Below are positions 16,258 to 23,406 of a DNA stretch of 30,832 bases, one piece after another. A program made the position numbers and the translations under genes. The stretch is from JBHHYU01 sp046757725 (GTDB lineage Bacteria; Desulfobacterota; Binatia; UBA9968). The notes beneath the pieces were generated by a model. That model did not search any database. It had not been told where the DNA came from and saw nothing but the letters and a program-made list of their open reading frames with translations. The stretch spans positions 1-30,832 of the forward strand of contig JBHHYU010000033.1 in the NCBI GenBank assembly GCA_046757725.1, given 5' to 3'. Position 1 is the stretch's first letter. Each line of letters opens with the position of its first letter.

Positions 16258-17259
16258 ATGAGTGAATTACCGCGGGTGGCACTGATTATTACTGGAGGAA
16301 CCATTGACTCAGTCGGTAAAGACCGCCTGGATCTAGCCTGGTACATCGAGGCGGGAAAGAGGCTAGATACCGGAGAACTGATGGGTCAGTTACCTGAGCT
16401 TCAGTCGATAGCAAGGGTAGAGGAGGTGCCTTTTCGAAGACTCCCGAGTCACGCCCTTGTGGACAAGGACTGGCTGGATCTTGTCCGAGCCATCCACTCT
16501 ATTTTCGCAGAGGACCGCGCTGAGGGTATCGTCATAACTCATGGAACCAATACCCTTGAAGAAACGGCGTACTTTTTAACCCTCACTGTCAAGACGGACA
16601 AGCCGGTGGTGCTCGTGGGGTCTATGCGCCCATCCTCGGCCGTCAGCGCTGACGGGTATCTGAACCTGCTTAACGCGACTCGGGTGGCAGCAAACCCAGC
16701 TTCCCGAGGCCGTGGTGTGTTGATGGTTATGAACGATACCATTTACAGTGGCCGAGACGTTACCAAGACGGCGACCTACCGTGTTCAGGCCTTCCAGGGG
16801 CGAGACCTCGGACCCTTAGGCTATAGCGACGCAGACGGGAAACTGGTCTACTATCACCGGACGGTAAAAAAACATACCGCAGATAGTGAATTCGACGTTC
16901 GAAACCTTCAGTCTCTGCCACGGGTCGATGTGGTGGTCTCTTACGTCGGTGCGGATGGTGCGATGATTGATGCAGCAGTAGCGGCCGGTGCTAAAGGGAT
17001 CGTCAGTGCGGCAACGGGGGCCGGCCGGCCTACGCCGGCGGAAGACAAGGCCTTTGACCGAGCGCATGAGAGGGGGGTGATGATCTGTCAAAGTAGTCGC
17101 GTCGGTTCCGGACGTGTAGTCCGAAGCCCCTCGCTGGTTCGTCGTGGGTTCGTTGCGGCCGACAATCTACAGCCGTGGAAGGCTCGAGCATTATTGGCAC
17201 TAGCGCTTACAATGACGACCGATCCGAATGAGATCCAGCGAATGTTCGATACCTATTAG
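16258..17259 (+). CDS. asparaginase/glutaminase family protein
   Basis: A 333-residue member of the bacterial L-asparaginase family. The first catalytic motif is IITGGTIDS with T15. The second reads ITHGTNTLEETAYFL with T97 and N98, where well-studied asparaginases have Thr-Asp. The active-site lysine is K170 in RDVTKT, and VGSMRPSSAVSADGYLNLLNA near 121 is typical. There is no signal peptide, so it is cytoplasmic. The ATG has GAGGAAAGAGGG just upstream. The Asp to Asn change at 98 removes a residue of the proton-relay triad. I recall similar HGTNTLEET sequences in other annotated asparaginases, so it may mark a subfamily with another amide substrate. It appears to be a single-gene unit. Confidence 0.87.
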   Translation: MSELPRVALIITGGTIDSVGKDRLDLAWYIEAGKRLDTGELMGQLPELQSIARVEEVPFRRLPSHALVDKDWLDLVRAIHSIFAEDRAEGIVITHGTNTLEETAYFLTLTVKTDKPVVLVGSMRPSSAVSADGYLNLLNATRVAANPASRGRGVLMVMNDTIYSGRDVTKTATYRVQAFQGRDLGPLGYSDADGKLVYYHRTVKKHTADSEFDVRNLQSLPRVDVVVSYVGADGAMIDAAVAAGAKGIVSAATGAGRPTPAEDKAFDRAHERGVMICQSSRVGSGRVVRSPSLVRRGFVAADNLQPWKARALLALALTMTTDPNEIQRMFDTY

Positions 17260-17598
17260 GTGAAGGTGGCGGTGAGAACTCTGGAAGTTTGCGGAATATT
17301 TTTACCTCCCACCGATGTCTGCATCGCAGACTACTCCACAAGGGTTCCCTGGCCTCTTCTTCCGGTTAGGGTCCTGCCACTTAGCAAGGCAATGCTGAGG
17401 GACAGGGCTGTCTATAGACACACCAGCGGTAGCAAAATCTGTCACTCGCCGGTAAAACTGCCGGATTATGTTACGCAAGGAGTTAGATTCTCCCTGTAAT
17501 TCCCCGGACTTATAAAATTTTGGTTGTTGGCATGTTGGTTGCGTACTAGGAAGGCTGTAAGCAATGAATCTGTCACGACTCTAAAAGGAGGTTACACC

Positions 17599-17844
17599 AT
17601 GCTCTTATTTGCTGCAGCGTTTTATCCGGTCTTGGTACTCATCGAACCTTATGACCAAACAACCAGGAATTGGGTCTTTTTCATTACCATTACACTGCTT
17701 GGGACGGTGTTCTTGCTGGATAATATCCATCAATACCTCCAGCATACGAACTTGCCTAATAGTAATGGTAGTTTGACGGGCAGGGGAAGATTTTTGGAAC
17801 TTGTCAGAGGCTATTCCGCTTACGTGAAAGGGAAAGATTTTTGA
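17599..17844 (+). CDS. small two-helix membrane protein, unknown
   Basis: An 81-residue protein with an excellent ribosome-binding site (AAAAGGAGGT, 6 bases before the ATG). This fixes the start although the frame is open to 17524. Two hydrophobic segments are seen (about residues 2-17 and 27-44), followed by a polar tail with HQYLQHTN and a C-terminal KGKDF. I recognise no family. It lies alone between the asparaginase-like gene and the terminator of the convergent aldehyde dehydrogenase. Confidence 0.6.
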   Translation: MLLFAAAFYPVLVLIEPYDQTTRNWVFFITITLLGTVFLLDNIHQYLQHTNLPNSNGSLTGRGRFLELVRGYSAYVKGKDF

Positions 17845-17930
17845 TGTGTTTTTGTTCCCATATCTCGTCTGCGGGCCCGGCAGGTCAGCTCACCGCGAGT
17901 AGTTGTTCGGTACTCATCTCGTCCTGCCCT

Positions 17931-17974
17931 AAATCAAATAAAAAGGCCCGTCCAGAATAAATTCCGAACGGGCC
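17931..17974 (-). terminator. intrinsic terminator of the aldehyde dehydrogenase gene
   Basis: On the minus strand, GGCCCGT (complement of 17968-17974) pairs with ACGGGCC (complement of 17945-17951), with a further GAA/TTC pairing in the loop. A T-rich tail follows (complement of 17935-17944). The structure is 56 bases after the stop codon of the dehydrogenase gene. Confidence 0.8.
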
Positions 17975-18030
17975 ACCGAGGGATAAGCATCCATGGCTGC
18001 GGGTGCTGATACCTGCAACCGTCTTCTCAG

Positions 18031-19494
18031 CTATACATTAACGATAACTACGCCCTTGGGCTCCAGGTAGTAGTCCAATGCCTCGGGGCCGTGTTCGCGG
18101 CCAAGGCCACTAGCCTTAACCCCACCGAAGGGGAGCTCGTCGTAGCCGTAATGGAGTGAGTTTACCCAGACGTTGCCTGCCTGGAGCCGGTCTATCGCCT
18201 TGTTTGCGTAAAGCATGTTGTGTGTCCATATCGAGGAACCCAGGCCATAGATAGACCTGTTAGCTCGCTCAATAGCCTCATCCAAATCTTTAAACCTAAA
18301 CACGGGAAGCGCAGGGCCGAAGCACTCTTCGATACTAATCCTCGAATCGTCCGGGACGTCCGTCAGAAGGGTAGGAAGGTAGAAAAACCCTTTATCCAGG
18401 TCACCGCCTTTAGGTCGTTCCCCACCAAGGATAGTCTTGGCACCGCGGCTCTTGGCATCCTCCACTTGCTCCTCCACCTCTTTCCTCTGGTAGTCGAGGT
18501 GCACCGGACCCATACGACTTTCCTTGCTGGTGCCGTTACCCACTGTTTTCTTTTTGAGCATTTCCGCTAAACCGCCGATAAATTTGTCTGCGATCGTCTC
18601 CTGAAGAAAGAGACGTTTCACTCCTAGACACATCTGGCCACAATTAAAGAAGCGGCCGATATCCGCCATTTTCATCGCCATGTCGAGATTGGTATCTTCC
18701 ATAACGATCATAGGATCGCTACCGCCTAATTCTAATGTAACCCTTTTGATCTCGCGGCCTGCGACTTCCATCACATGTCTTCCCACTTCAGTGGAGCCGG
18801 TGAAGGCAATACGTCGGATACGCGGGTTCTTCAGGAGTTCTTCTCCCACCGTGCTTCCTGGACCGGTCACGACGTTGACAGCCCCTTTAGGAAGAGTTTT
18901 CTGCTGCTTTCCTTCGCCATAAGTAGCCTTTTGGATCTGCTCTAAACAAAGCAGGGTCGCGAGCGGCGTGGTGGAGGCGGGCTTGATGATGATCGTATTT
19001 CCCGCAGCCAACGCCGGTCCTAGTTTTGTCCCCATTAGGGTGAGGGGAAAATTCCAAGGGATGATCCCTGCGCATACGCCGATCGGTTGACGTATCACCA
19101 TGCCATAAGCCCCTTTCTGAGGGAGTGGAACATGGGAGCCCCTAACCTTGGAGGCGAGTCCGGCATAAAATTCCAGGCCATGGAGTAAGTGATGGATCTC
19201 CAGGTTGGCCTCGAAGAGAGTTTTTCCTTGCTCTTGCGTAAGCAGCAGAGCAATCTCTTTGCCCTTTTCCTTTATCAGTTGGCAAGCATGGGTGAGCATC
19301 GTTCCCCGGTCTTCTGGGGTTGTGCTGGACCACGCTTTGAAAGCGGTTTCTGCCGCCTGTATGGCATGCTCAACATCCTTTGCATTTCCTTTAGCCGCAT
19401 GGTCCACCACTTCACCGGTGGCAGGATTGCGCACCTCGTAGGTCTCCTTGCTGACCGAGTCTACCGCTTCCCCTCCAATTAACAACTTAGCCAT
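18031..19494 (-). CDS. NAD(P)-dependent aldehyde dehydrogenase
   Basis: A 487-residue aldehyde dehydrogenase that oxidises an aldehyde to its acid. GGAGGT lies 6 bases before the ATG at 19494; the frame extends further upstream but without a site. Key parts are the PWNFPL loop near 145, TLELGG with the general base E255, and FNCGQMCLG with the nucleophile C289. GLGREHGPEAL near the C-terminus is typical of the family, close to succinate-semialdehyde and betaine-aldehyde types. The substrate cannot be set by eye. It lies 105 bases downstream of the enoyl-CoA hydratase gene on the same strand and ends with a good terminator. Confidence 0.93.
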   Translation of the reverse strand: MAKLLIGGEAVDSVSKETYEVRNPATGEVVDHAAKGNAKDVEHAIQAAETAFKAWSSTTPEDRGTMLTHACQLIKEKGKEIALLLTQEQGKTLFEANLEIHHLLHGLEFYAGLASKVRGSHVPLPQKGAYGMVIRQPIGVCAGIIPWNFPLTLMGTKLGPALAAGNTIIIKPASTTPLATLLCLEQIQKATYGEGKQQKTLPKGAVNVVTGPGSTVGEELLKNPRIRRIAFTGSTEVGRHVMEVAGREIKRVTLELGGSDPMIVMEDTNLDMAMKMADIGRFFNCGQMCLGVKRLFLQETIADKFIGGLAEMLKKKTVGNGTSKESRMGPVHLDYQRKEVEEQVEDAKSRGAKTILGGERPKGGDLDKGFFYLPTLLTDVPDDSRISIEECFGPALPVFRFKDLDEAIERANRSIYGLGSSIWTHNMLYANKAIDRLQAGNVWVNSLHYGYDELPFGGVKASGLGREHGPEALDYYLEPKGVVIVNV

Positions 19495-19599
19495 ACACAA
19501 ACCTCCAATCTTCGTTGTTTGTTCTGAGTTACTTACGTTGGATTCCTGCTGCAACAGAGGCCCTTTTTCAAGCGCTAAACAACAAGAGTGCAGCGTAAT

Positions 19600-20391
19600 T
19601 TATTTCCCTTTAAATTGTGCGGTCCTTTTTTCTAAATAGGCCTTGACGCCTTCGGTGCCGTCCTCGCTGGCGAAAGTCTGATAGAGAACTTCCCGTTCAA
19701 GGGTGAGACCATCGGATAGGGACATCTCGAGGCCGGTCTGAATGGCCCGTTTGACCTTGCCTACGGCCAGGCTGGCCTTGTTGGGTGGGACGAATTGGCG
19801 GGCATAGTCCAAAACATTTTGCATGAAATTCTCGCGCTCGTAGATGTAGTGTACAAGTCCCATTTCTAGCCCCTCTTCGAAGGCTATTGTTTTGCCCGTC
19901 ATGCATAATTCCAGGGCTTTGGCCTTTCCCACCAGGCGAGGGAGTCTCTGAGTTCCACCCATCCCTGGCATGACACCCAGGTTGATCTCTGCGAGGCCGA
20001 GCCTACCACCCTCCTTTTTGGCAATACGAATATCCGTAGACATGGCAATCTCCAAACCACCACCTACGGCATGGCCGTTAATCGCAGCAATGATAGGCTT
20101 CTGGCTGTTTTCCATTCGCTGGAGGACTTCATGGCCGTGCAGAGCAAAGTTATATTTATATGCGAGGGATTTCTTGGCGAGCATGTTGATGTCGGCACCG
20201 GCAGAAAAAAACTTCTCTCCCTTCCCTGTCAGAACCAGGACATGGACATCCTCATCGAAACGGGCCAGTAGAAGGGCTTCATCCAATTCCCGTAGGAGCT
20301 CATGGGTGTAACTGTTGACCGGTGGACGATTAATCTCAAGCAGTGCAACGCCGTTCTCGACTCGGTACTCCACCATTTTTCCACTGTCCAT
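19600..20391 (-). CDS. enoyl-CoA hydratase/isomerase family protein
   Basis: A 263-residue crotonase-fold enzyme. AGGAGGT is placed about 7 bases before the ATG at 20391. The oxyanion-hole segments are FFSAGADINML (61-71) and NGHAVGGGLEIAM (105-117). Both catalytic glutamates of classic hydratases are present, E114 in GGGLEIA and E135 in LAEINLGVMPG. It is therefore likely a true 2-enoyl-CoA hydratase acting in beta-oxidation or degradation of an acid. It probably shares a transcript with the aldehyde dehydrogenase downstream. The phosphatidylcholine synthase gene ends 90 bases upstream. Confidence 0.9.
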   Translation of the reverse strand: MDSGKMVEYRVENGVALLEINRPPVNSYTHELLRELDEALLLARFDEDVHVLVLTGKGEKFFSAGADINMLAKKSLAYKYNFALHGHEVLQRMENSQKPIIAAINGHAVGGGLEIAMSTDIRIAKKEGGRLGLAEINLGVMPGMGGTQRLPRLVGKAKALELCMTGKTIAFEEGLEMGLVHYIYERENFMQNVLDYARQFVPPNKASLAVGKVKRAIQTGLEMSLSDGLTLEREVLYQTFASEDGTEGVKAYLEKRTAQFKGK

Positions 20392-20481
20392 AAGTTCGAC
20401 CTCCTGAACGCTAATCTAATGATATCGAACACGACGTTTCCTAATCATCAGAGTTTCAATTATCTGGCTTCTCAGTACAAG

Positions 20482-21171
20482 TCAAGACTGCCTAACCGAA
20501 AGCCAGAACGAAACAACCATATAGTAGGCCGGGAAAAGTAATGAGACAAGTACCAAAGGCATAGGTGGGCTTGGAAGGTCATAAATGATGGTGACCACCA
20601 AGATCCCCCAGATGATTCCCAAACTAACGGTGAGGCCGCGCAGGATCGGACTTCGGCTTGGATAAAGGTACTTCATTGGAACAAACACCAGGGCAGATAA
20701 AATAAGGATCAGGAATGCGTTTATCCAGTGGGGGGTTTGCATGACATAGAGGTAAAAAACGACAATGTTCCAATAGGAAGGGAAACCCAGAAAAAAATGA
20801 TCTGAAGTTTTGGCTTCCCGTTGGCAGAAACCATAGGCGCTAGCGACTAGGGGCACGACTACGAGCCACACCGCATCCTCTTTCGGCAGAAGATCAACCC
20901 GGAAAAGAAAGAAGCAGGGGACCAGGACATAGTTGAGATAGTCCACTATGTCCTCGAGACGATTTCCGTCAAACCATGGAATCAGTTCCTTCACCCTGAG
21001 GTTGCGAGCCAGGGAACCATCGGTCGCATCAATCAGGACCGCGAGGAGCATGAGCCAGAAGACAGCCTGAAATTCCGCTCTCTCAATAAGAAAGAGAGAA
21101 AAAAATGCGAGGACGGCTCCCGACGCGGTATAGAGGTGAACGAGCCAGGCGAGTAGAAGCCTTAGAGTCAT
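20482..21171 (-). CDS. pcs: phosphatidylcholine synthase (CDP-diacylglycerol-choline type)
   Basis: A 229-residue inner-membrane CDP-alcohol phosphotransferase that joins choline to CDP-diacylglycerol, giving phosphatidylcholine and CMP. The family motif starts D48-x2-D51-G52-x2-A55-R56. The segment RVKELIPWFDG with 12 residues between AR and the next G, together with VHLYTASGAVLAF at the N-terminus and HFFLGFPSYWNIVVF near 130, matches phosphatidylcholine synthase rather than the phosphatidylglycerophosphate or phosphatidylserine enzymes. The third motif aspartate is E73 (GNRLEDIVD) and the fourth is D77. About eight helices are apparent. No clear Shine-Dalgarno is seen; the ATG is 7 bases after the GST-like stop, so translation is probably coupled. 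The organism would need external choline. Confidence 0.88.
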   Translation of the reverse strand: MTLRLLLAWLVHLYTASGAVLAFFSLFLIERAEFQAVFWLMLLAVLIDATDGSLARNLRVKELIPWFDGNRLEDIVDYLNYVLVPCFFLFRVDLLPKEDAVWLVVVPLVASAYGFCQREAKTSDHFFLGFPSYWNIVVFYLYVMQTPHWINAFLILILSALVFVPMKYLYPSRSPILRGLTVSLGIIWGILVVTIIYDLPSPPMPLVLVSLLFPAYYMVVSFWLSVRQS

Positions 21172-21178
21172 TCAGTTG

Positions 21179-21787
21179 CTAACTGGCCGATTCTGTGTAA
21201 CTGGGCCTTACCTTGAGGCGTTCCATCCAGGCAAGTGTGTTTTTATACTCCGGGTTGACAGGGATCTCGAAGCGCGCAAGCAGATCAATGTTCGGCATAT
21301 AGGCAATATCGGCGAGACTAAAAGTTCCGGCCAGATATTCTTGCCCCTGAAGCTGCTTTTCGATCCTATCAAAACAGCGAATGATCTCTGCTTTGGCGTG
21401 CTCGATGAGCTTTAAATCTCTTTCACCTTCTTTTTTGTACCGCACTTCATGGATGATCTCCACGAAGTAGGGGTTGAAGTTGTTGTCCCTGAAGTCATCC
21501 ATCAAGCGTGCCCGTGCCCGCCCTTCCGAGTCTTTAGGGAGGAGGGGGGGGTAAGGGTACTCATCCTCGAGGTATTCGTTGATAATCGTGGAGTCATAAA
21601 GAATGAAACCTTCGTCGTCGAGGGCTGGGACCTGGCCGAAAGGGTGAATTTTTAGATATTCGGGATTTTTTTGTTCCTTTTTTGCAAGGTCGATGGTAAT
21701 ACGCTCAAATTCCAATCCCTTCTCAATCAAGGCGATCCGCACTTTGCGAGAGTTGGTTGATAGGGGGAAATGATAAAGCTTAATCAT
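21179..21787 (-). CDS. glutathione S-transferase-like protein
   Basis: A 202-residue protein with an N-terminal thioredoxin-fold domain (about 1-76) and an all-helical C-terminal domain. The start ATG at 21787 has AAGGAGGT 9 bases upstream; a TTG 9 bases earlier abuts that site and is rejected. PLSTNSRKVRIAL near 8-20 holds the possible catalytic serine, FGQVPALDD the cis-proline turn and YDSTIINEYLED the gamma-glutamyl contact. The layout is close to the SspA/zeta/theta group. It may act as a transferase or as an RNA-polymerase-associated stress protein. It is the first gene of a unit with pcs. The link to lipid synthesis is by position only. Confidence 0.88.
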   Translation of the reverse strand: MIKLYHFPLSTNSRKVRIALIEKGLEFERITIDLAKKEQKNPEYLKIHPFGQVPALDDEGFILYDSTIINEYLEDEYPYPPLLPKDSEGRARARLMDDFRDNNFNPYFVEIIHEVRYKKEGERDLKLIEHAKAEIIRCFDRIEKQLQGQEYLAGTFSLADIAYMPNIDLLARFEIPVNPEYKNTLAWMERLKVRPSYTESAS

Positions 21788-22115
21788 AAGTCTCAAACCT
21801 CCTTGGTGTCCATGTAGTCAGTTATCATACCCTGATTAACGGTGCCCTGCTATATGCAACGCCAATTTTTTATATTTTTTTGAAAGGGGTGCATAGAAAA
21901 ATCCTCCCAACTGCTATCAATCCGCTCATTTCAGGATTTAGAATCGTTCCGAGAGAGATAGCCTCCTTCAAGGAAACCCCATCCCTCGGAAGAGATGAAG
22001 CCCTTAGGAGCGCCGATCAATCAGGTAGCCCATTCGCTTGGGTTTAGAGCAGGCTTTGCAGGAATCCGGGAGAGGTGGTAAAAAGAAATATCTTTATTCG
22101 AAGAGGTGAGGTAGA
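21788..22115. other. divergent intergenic region with a possible structured RNA
   Basis: This gap of 328 bases separates the minus-strand GST-like gene from the plus-strand glutaredoxin. A T-rich block lies near 21868-21884. TTCCGAG at 21947-21953 and CTCGGAA at 21985-21991 form a perfect 7-base inverted repeat. A second small hairpin is possible with AGCCCA and TGGGTT near 22026-22044. No protein frame here is convincing. It probably holds both promoters and a leader for the glutaredoxin transcript. Confidence 0.4.
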
Positions 22116-22346
22116 ATGGCCAAAACAGTCGTTGTTTTTACCCAACCTGGTTGAGGGCCCTGTCACAGGGAGAAAGAGTTTCTTTCTCAAAGAGGGATCC
22201 CTTTCATAGACAAAAACATACGTGAGGATCAAGCGGCGTTGAAAGAACTCCTTGAGATGGGTTGTCAAAGCACGCCGGTCACGCTGATTGATGGCGAAAC
22301 GATCATTGGCTTCGATCAGGTGAAAATTGAGGAGCTGCTGGGCTAA
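22116..22346 (+). CDS. glutaredoxin-like selenoprotein with in-frame TGA (Sec) in a UxxC motif
   Basis: A 76-residue NrdH/glutaredoxin-type protein, read through a TGA at 22152-22154 (codon 13). Before it is MAKTVVVFTQPG and after it GPCHREKEFLSQRGIPF, so the TGA sits where the first cysteine of a C-x-x-C redox site belongs, giving U-G-P-C. The second cysteine is intact. The rest is standard: NIREDQAALKELLEMG, the STPVTLIDGE cis-proline segment and a C-terminal helix ending in ELLG. The frame on both sides is uninterrupted, with AGAGGTGAGG just before the ATG. A hairpin suited to a SECIS element follows the TGA. Sec-containing glutaredoxins are known in other bacteria. The likely role is reduction of disulfides or peroxides. 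A nonsense mutation from TGC or TGT is the alternative, but position and hairpin favour Sec. Confidence 0.82.
22155..22201 (+). promoter_or_regulatory. candidate bacterial SECIS element
   Basis: GAGAAAG (22170-22176) and CTTTCTC (22182-22188) form a perfect 7-base stem with apical loop AGTTT (22177-22181). The loop starts 22 bases after the TGA and has G as its second base, in line with the bacterial rule of a G in the first two loop positions and a distance of about 16-37 bases. A lower stem can form from CCCT (22158-22161) with AGGG (22193-22196), and GGG (22155-22157) with CCC (22199-22201), reaching the TGA itself. The stem lies inside codons for REKEFLSQ. Confidence 0.65.
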
Positions 22347-22357
22347 CGCCCTCGTTT

Positions 22358-23065
22358 TTAGTTCTGGTGCAGTTGAGACTTCCACCTGGCGGAGCTGAAC
22401 ATTTTTCCAGTAATGCCTGCAGATTCATCGGCGGCAAGAAAAACGAAAACTTCCGTCACAGATGCGGGTTGACTACCGGAGTACCTGGTTAGCTTTGTAG
22501 CCACATAGCCGGAATCCACCGAGTTTGCCCGTATGTTTAAAGACTGGGTCTCTACTGCTAGGGTCTGGGTCAATCCTTCGAGTCCCCATTTAGAAACCGC
22601 GTAGGCACCGAAGTTGGCGAAGCCACCTCGGCCGATGGAAGAGGAAACATTGATAATGGAACCGGTTTTCTGACGTGCCATCATGGGCAGGACGGCTCTG
22701 GTCACCAGGAGAGGACCGCGCAGATTCACAGCTAGGGTATAATCCCATTTCTTTACCTCCAGGTTTGAGATCGGCACTGGGCGCGTCATGACCCCTGCGT
22801 TGTTCACCAGGACGTCGATCCTGCCATAGCTTGTTTCGATCTCTCAGATGAGTGCTTTCACTGGCTCCTCAATCGAGACATCACAGATCCAATTGCGGCA
22901 CTCGCCTTTGCGTGCTTGAATTTCCCGTGCCGTTTCTTCGATCTCCGAGGCGGTCCGAGCACAGATAGCGAGCCTTGCACCCTCGCGAGCATAGGTCAGG
23001 GCGACCGCCTTTCCAATGCCTCTTCCGCCTCCGGTTATCAGAGCGACTTTGCCTTTCAGTTTCAT
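22358..23065 (-). pseudogene. short-chain dehydrogenase interrupted by an in-frame TGA
   Basis: A classic SDR of 235 codons read on one frame from the ATG at 23065. The Rossmann motif TGGGRGIG (near 11-18), NNAG, the SSSIGRGG serine segment and the YAVSK catalytic pair are all intact. Codon 74, a TGA at 22846-22844, breaks it between VKALI and EIETSYGRIDVLV. This is a surface helix before the NNAG strand, where Ala, Arg, Lys, Glu or Gln would be usual, not a redox cysteine. A CGA to TGA change is a simple explanation. There is no frameshift and the second half is well preserved, so the break is recent or is a base-call or assembly error. Readthrough as Sec is unlikely. It converges on the Sec glutaredoxin gene with an 11-base gap. 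Confidence 0.75.
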
Positions 23066-23403
23066 TTTGACGCACTCTTATATTTTTTCCCTACCTGATG
23101 CAATCATCGGGGGCTTAAAATTGTCCTTTAGCGAACTTCCGAGAATTTACGCGGGGCGAAAGGGTCAGTACTCTGGTTGGTTATGCAAACGTATTACAGA
23201 CAATACGAGACTATTTAAATATGGACTGTCTTGAGATATAGTTTTAACTTGCCGGATTTGATAGGCATCACGTTCAGAGATGGGATTCCTTATTATGACA
23301 TACATCAGAGTTTCTACCTGCCCCCGATACTTTTGGCTAAAGATCAGCGGGAAATTCTACCAAGCTAAGGTCCTGGCAGTGTTCCCGGTAAGGAGGTAAA
23401 TGA
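23066..23403. other. intergenic region before the aldolase gene
   Basis: This gap of 338 bases lies between the divergent SDR and aldolase genes. Open frames here lack starts with ribosome-binding sites. AT-rich blocks at about 23205-23250 and 23290-23310 could hold promoters, but no convincing -35/-10 pair stands out. The strong AGGAGG at 23391-23396 serves the aldolase. Confidence 0.4.
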
Positions 23404-23406
23404 GTG

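Noticed and set aside
17260..17499. 79-codon GTG frame directly after the asparaginase-like stop
   Set aside because: No ribosome-binding site of its own, mixed composition without domain features; looks like chance opening.
22044..22385. 113-codon minus-strand frame over the glutaredoxin
   Set aside because: It is antisense to a clear glutaredoxin sequence and has no features or start site of its own.
22844..22846. Selenocysteine at the TGA of the SDR
   Set aside because: The site is not a redox or catalytic position. A possible downstream stem (CAGGA/TCCTG) has no G in the first two loop bases, and its sequence is fixed by the conserved GRIDVLV segment.
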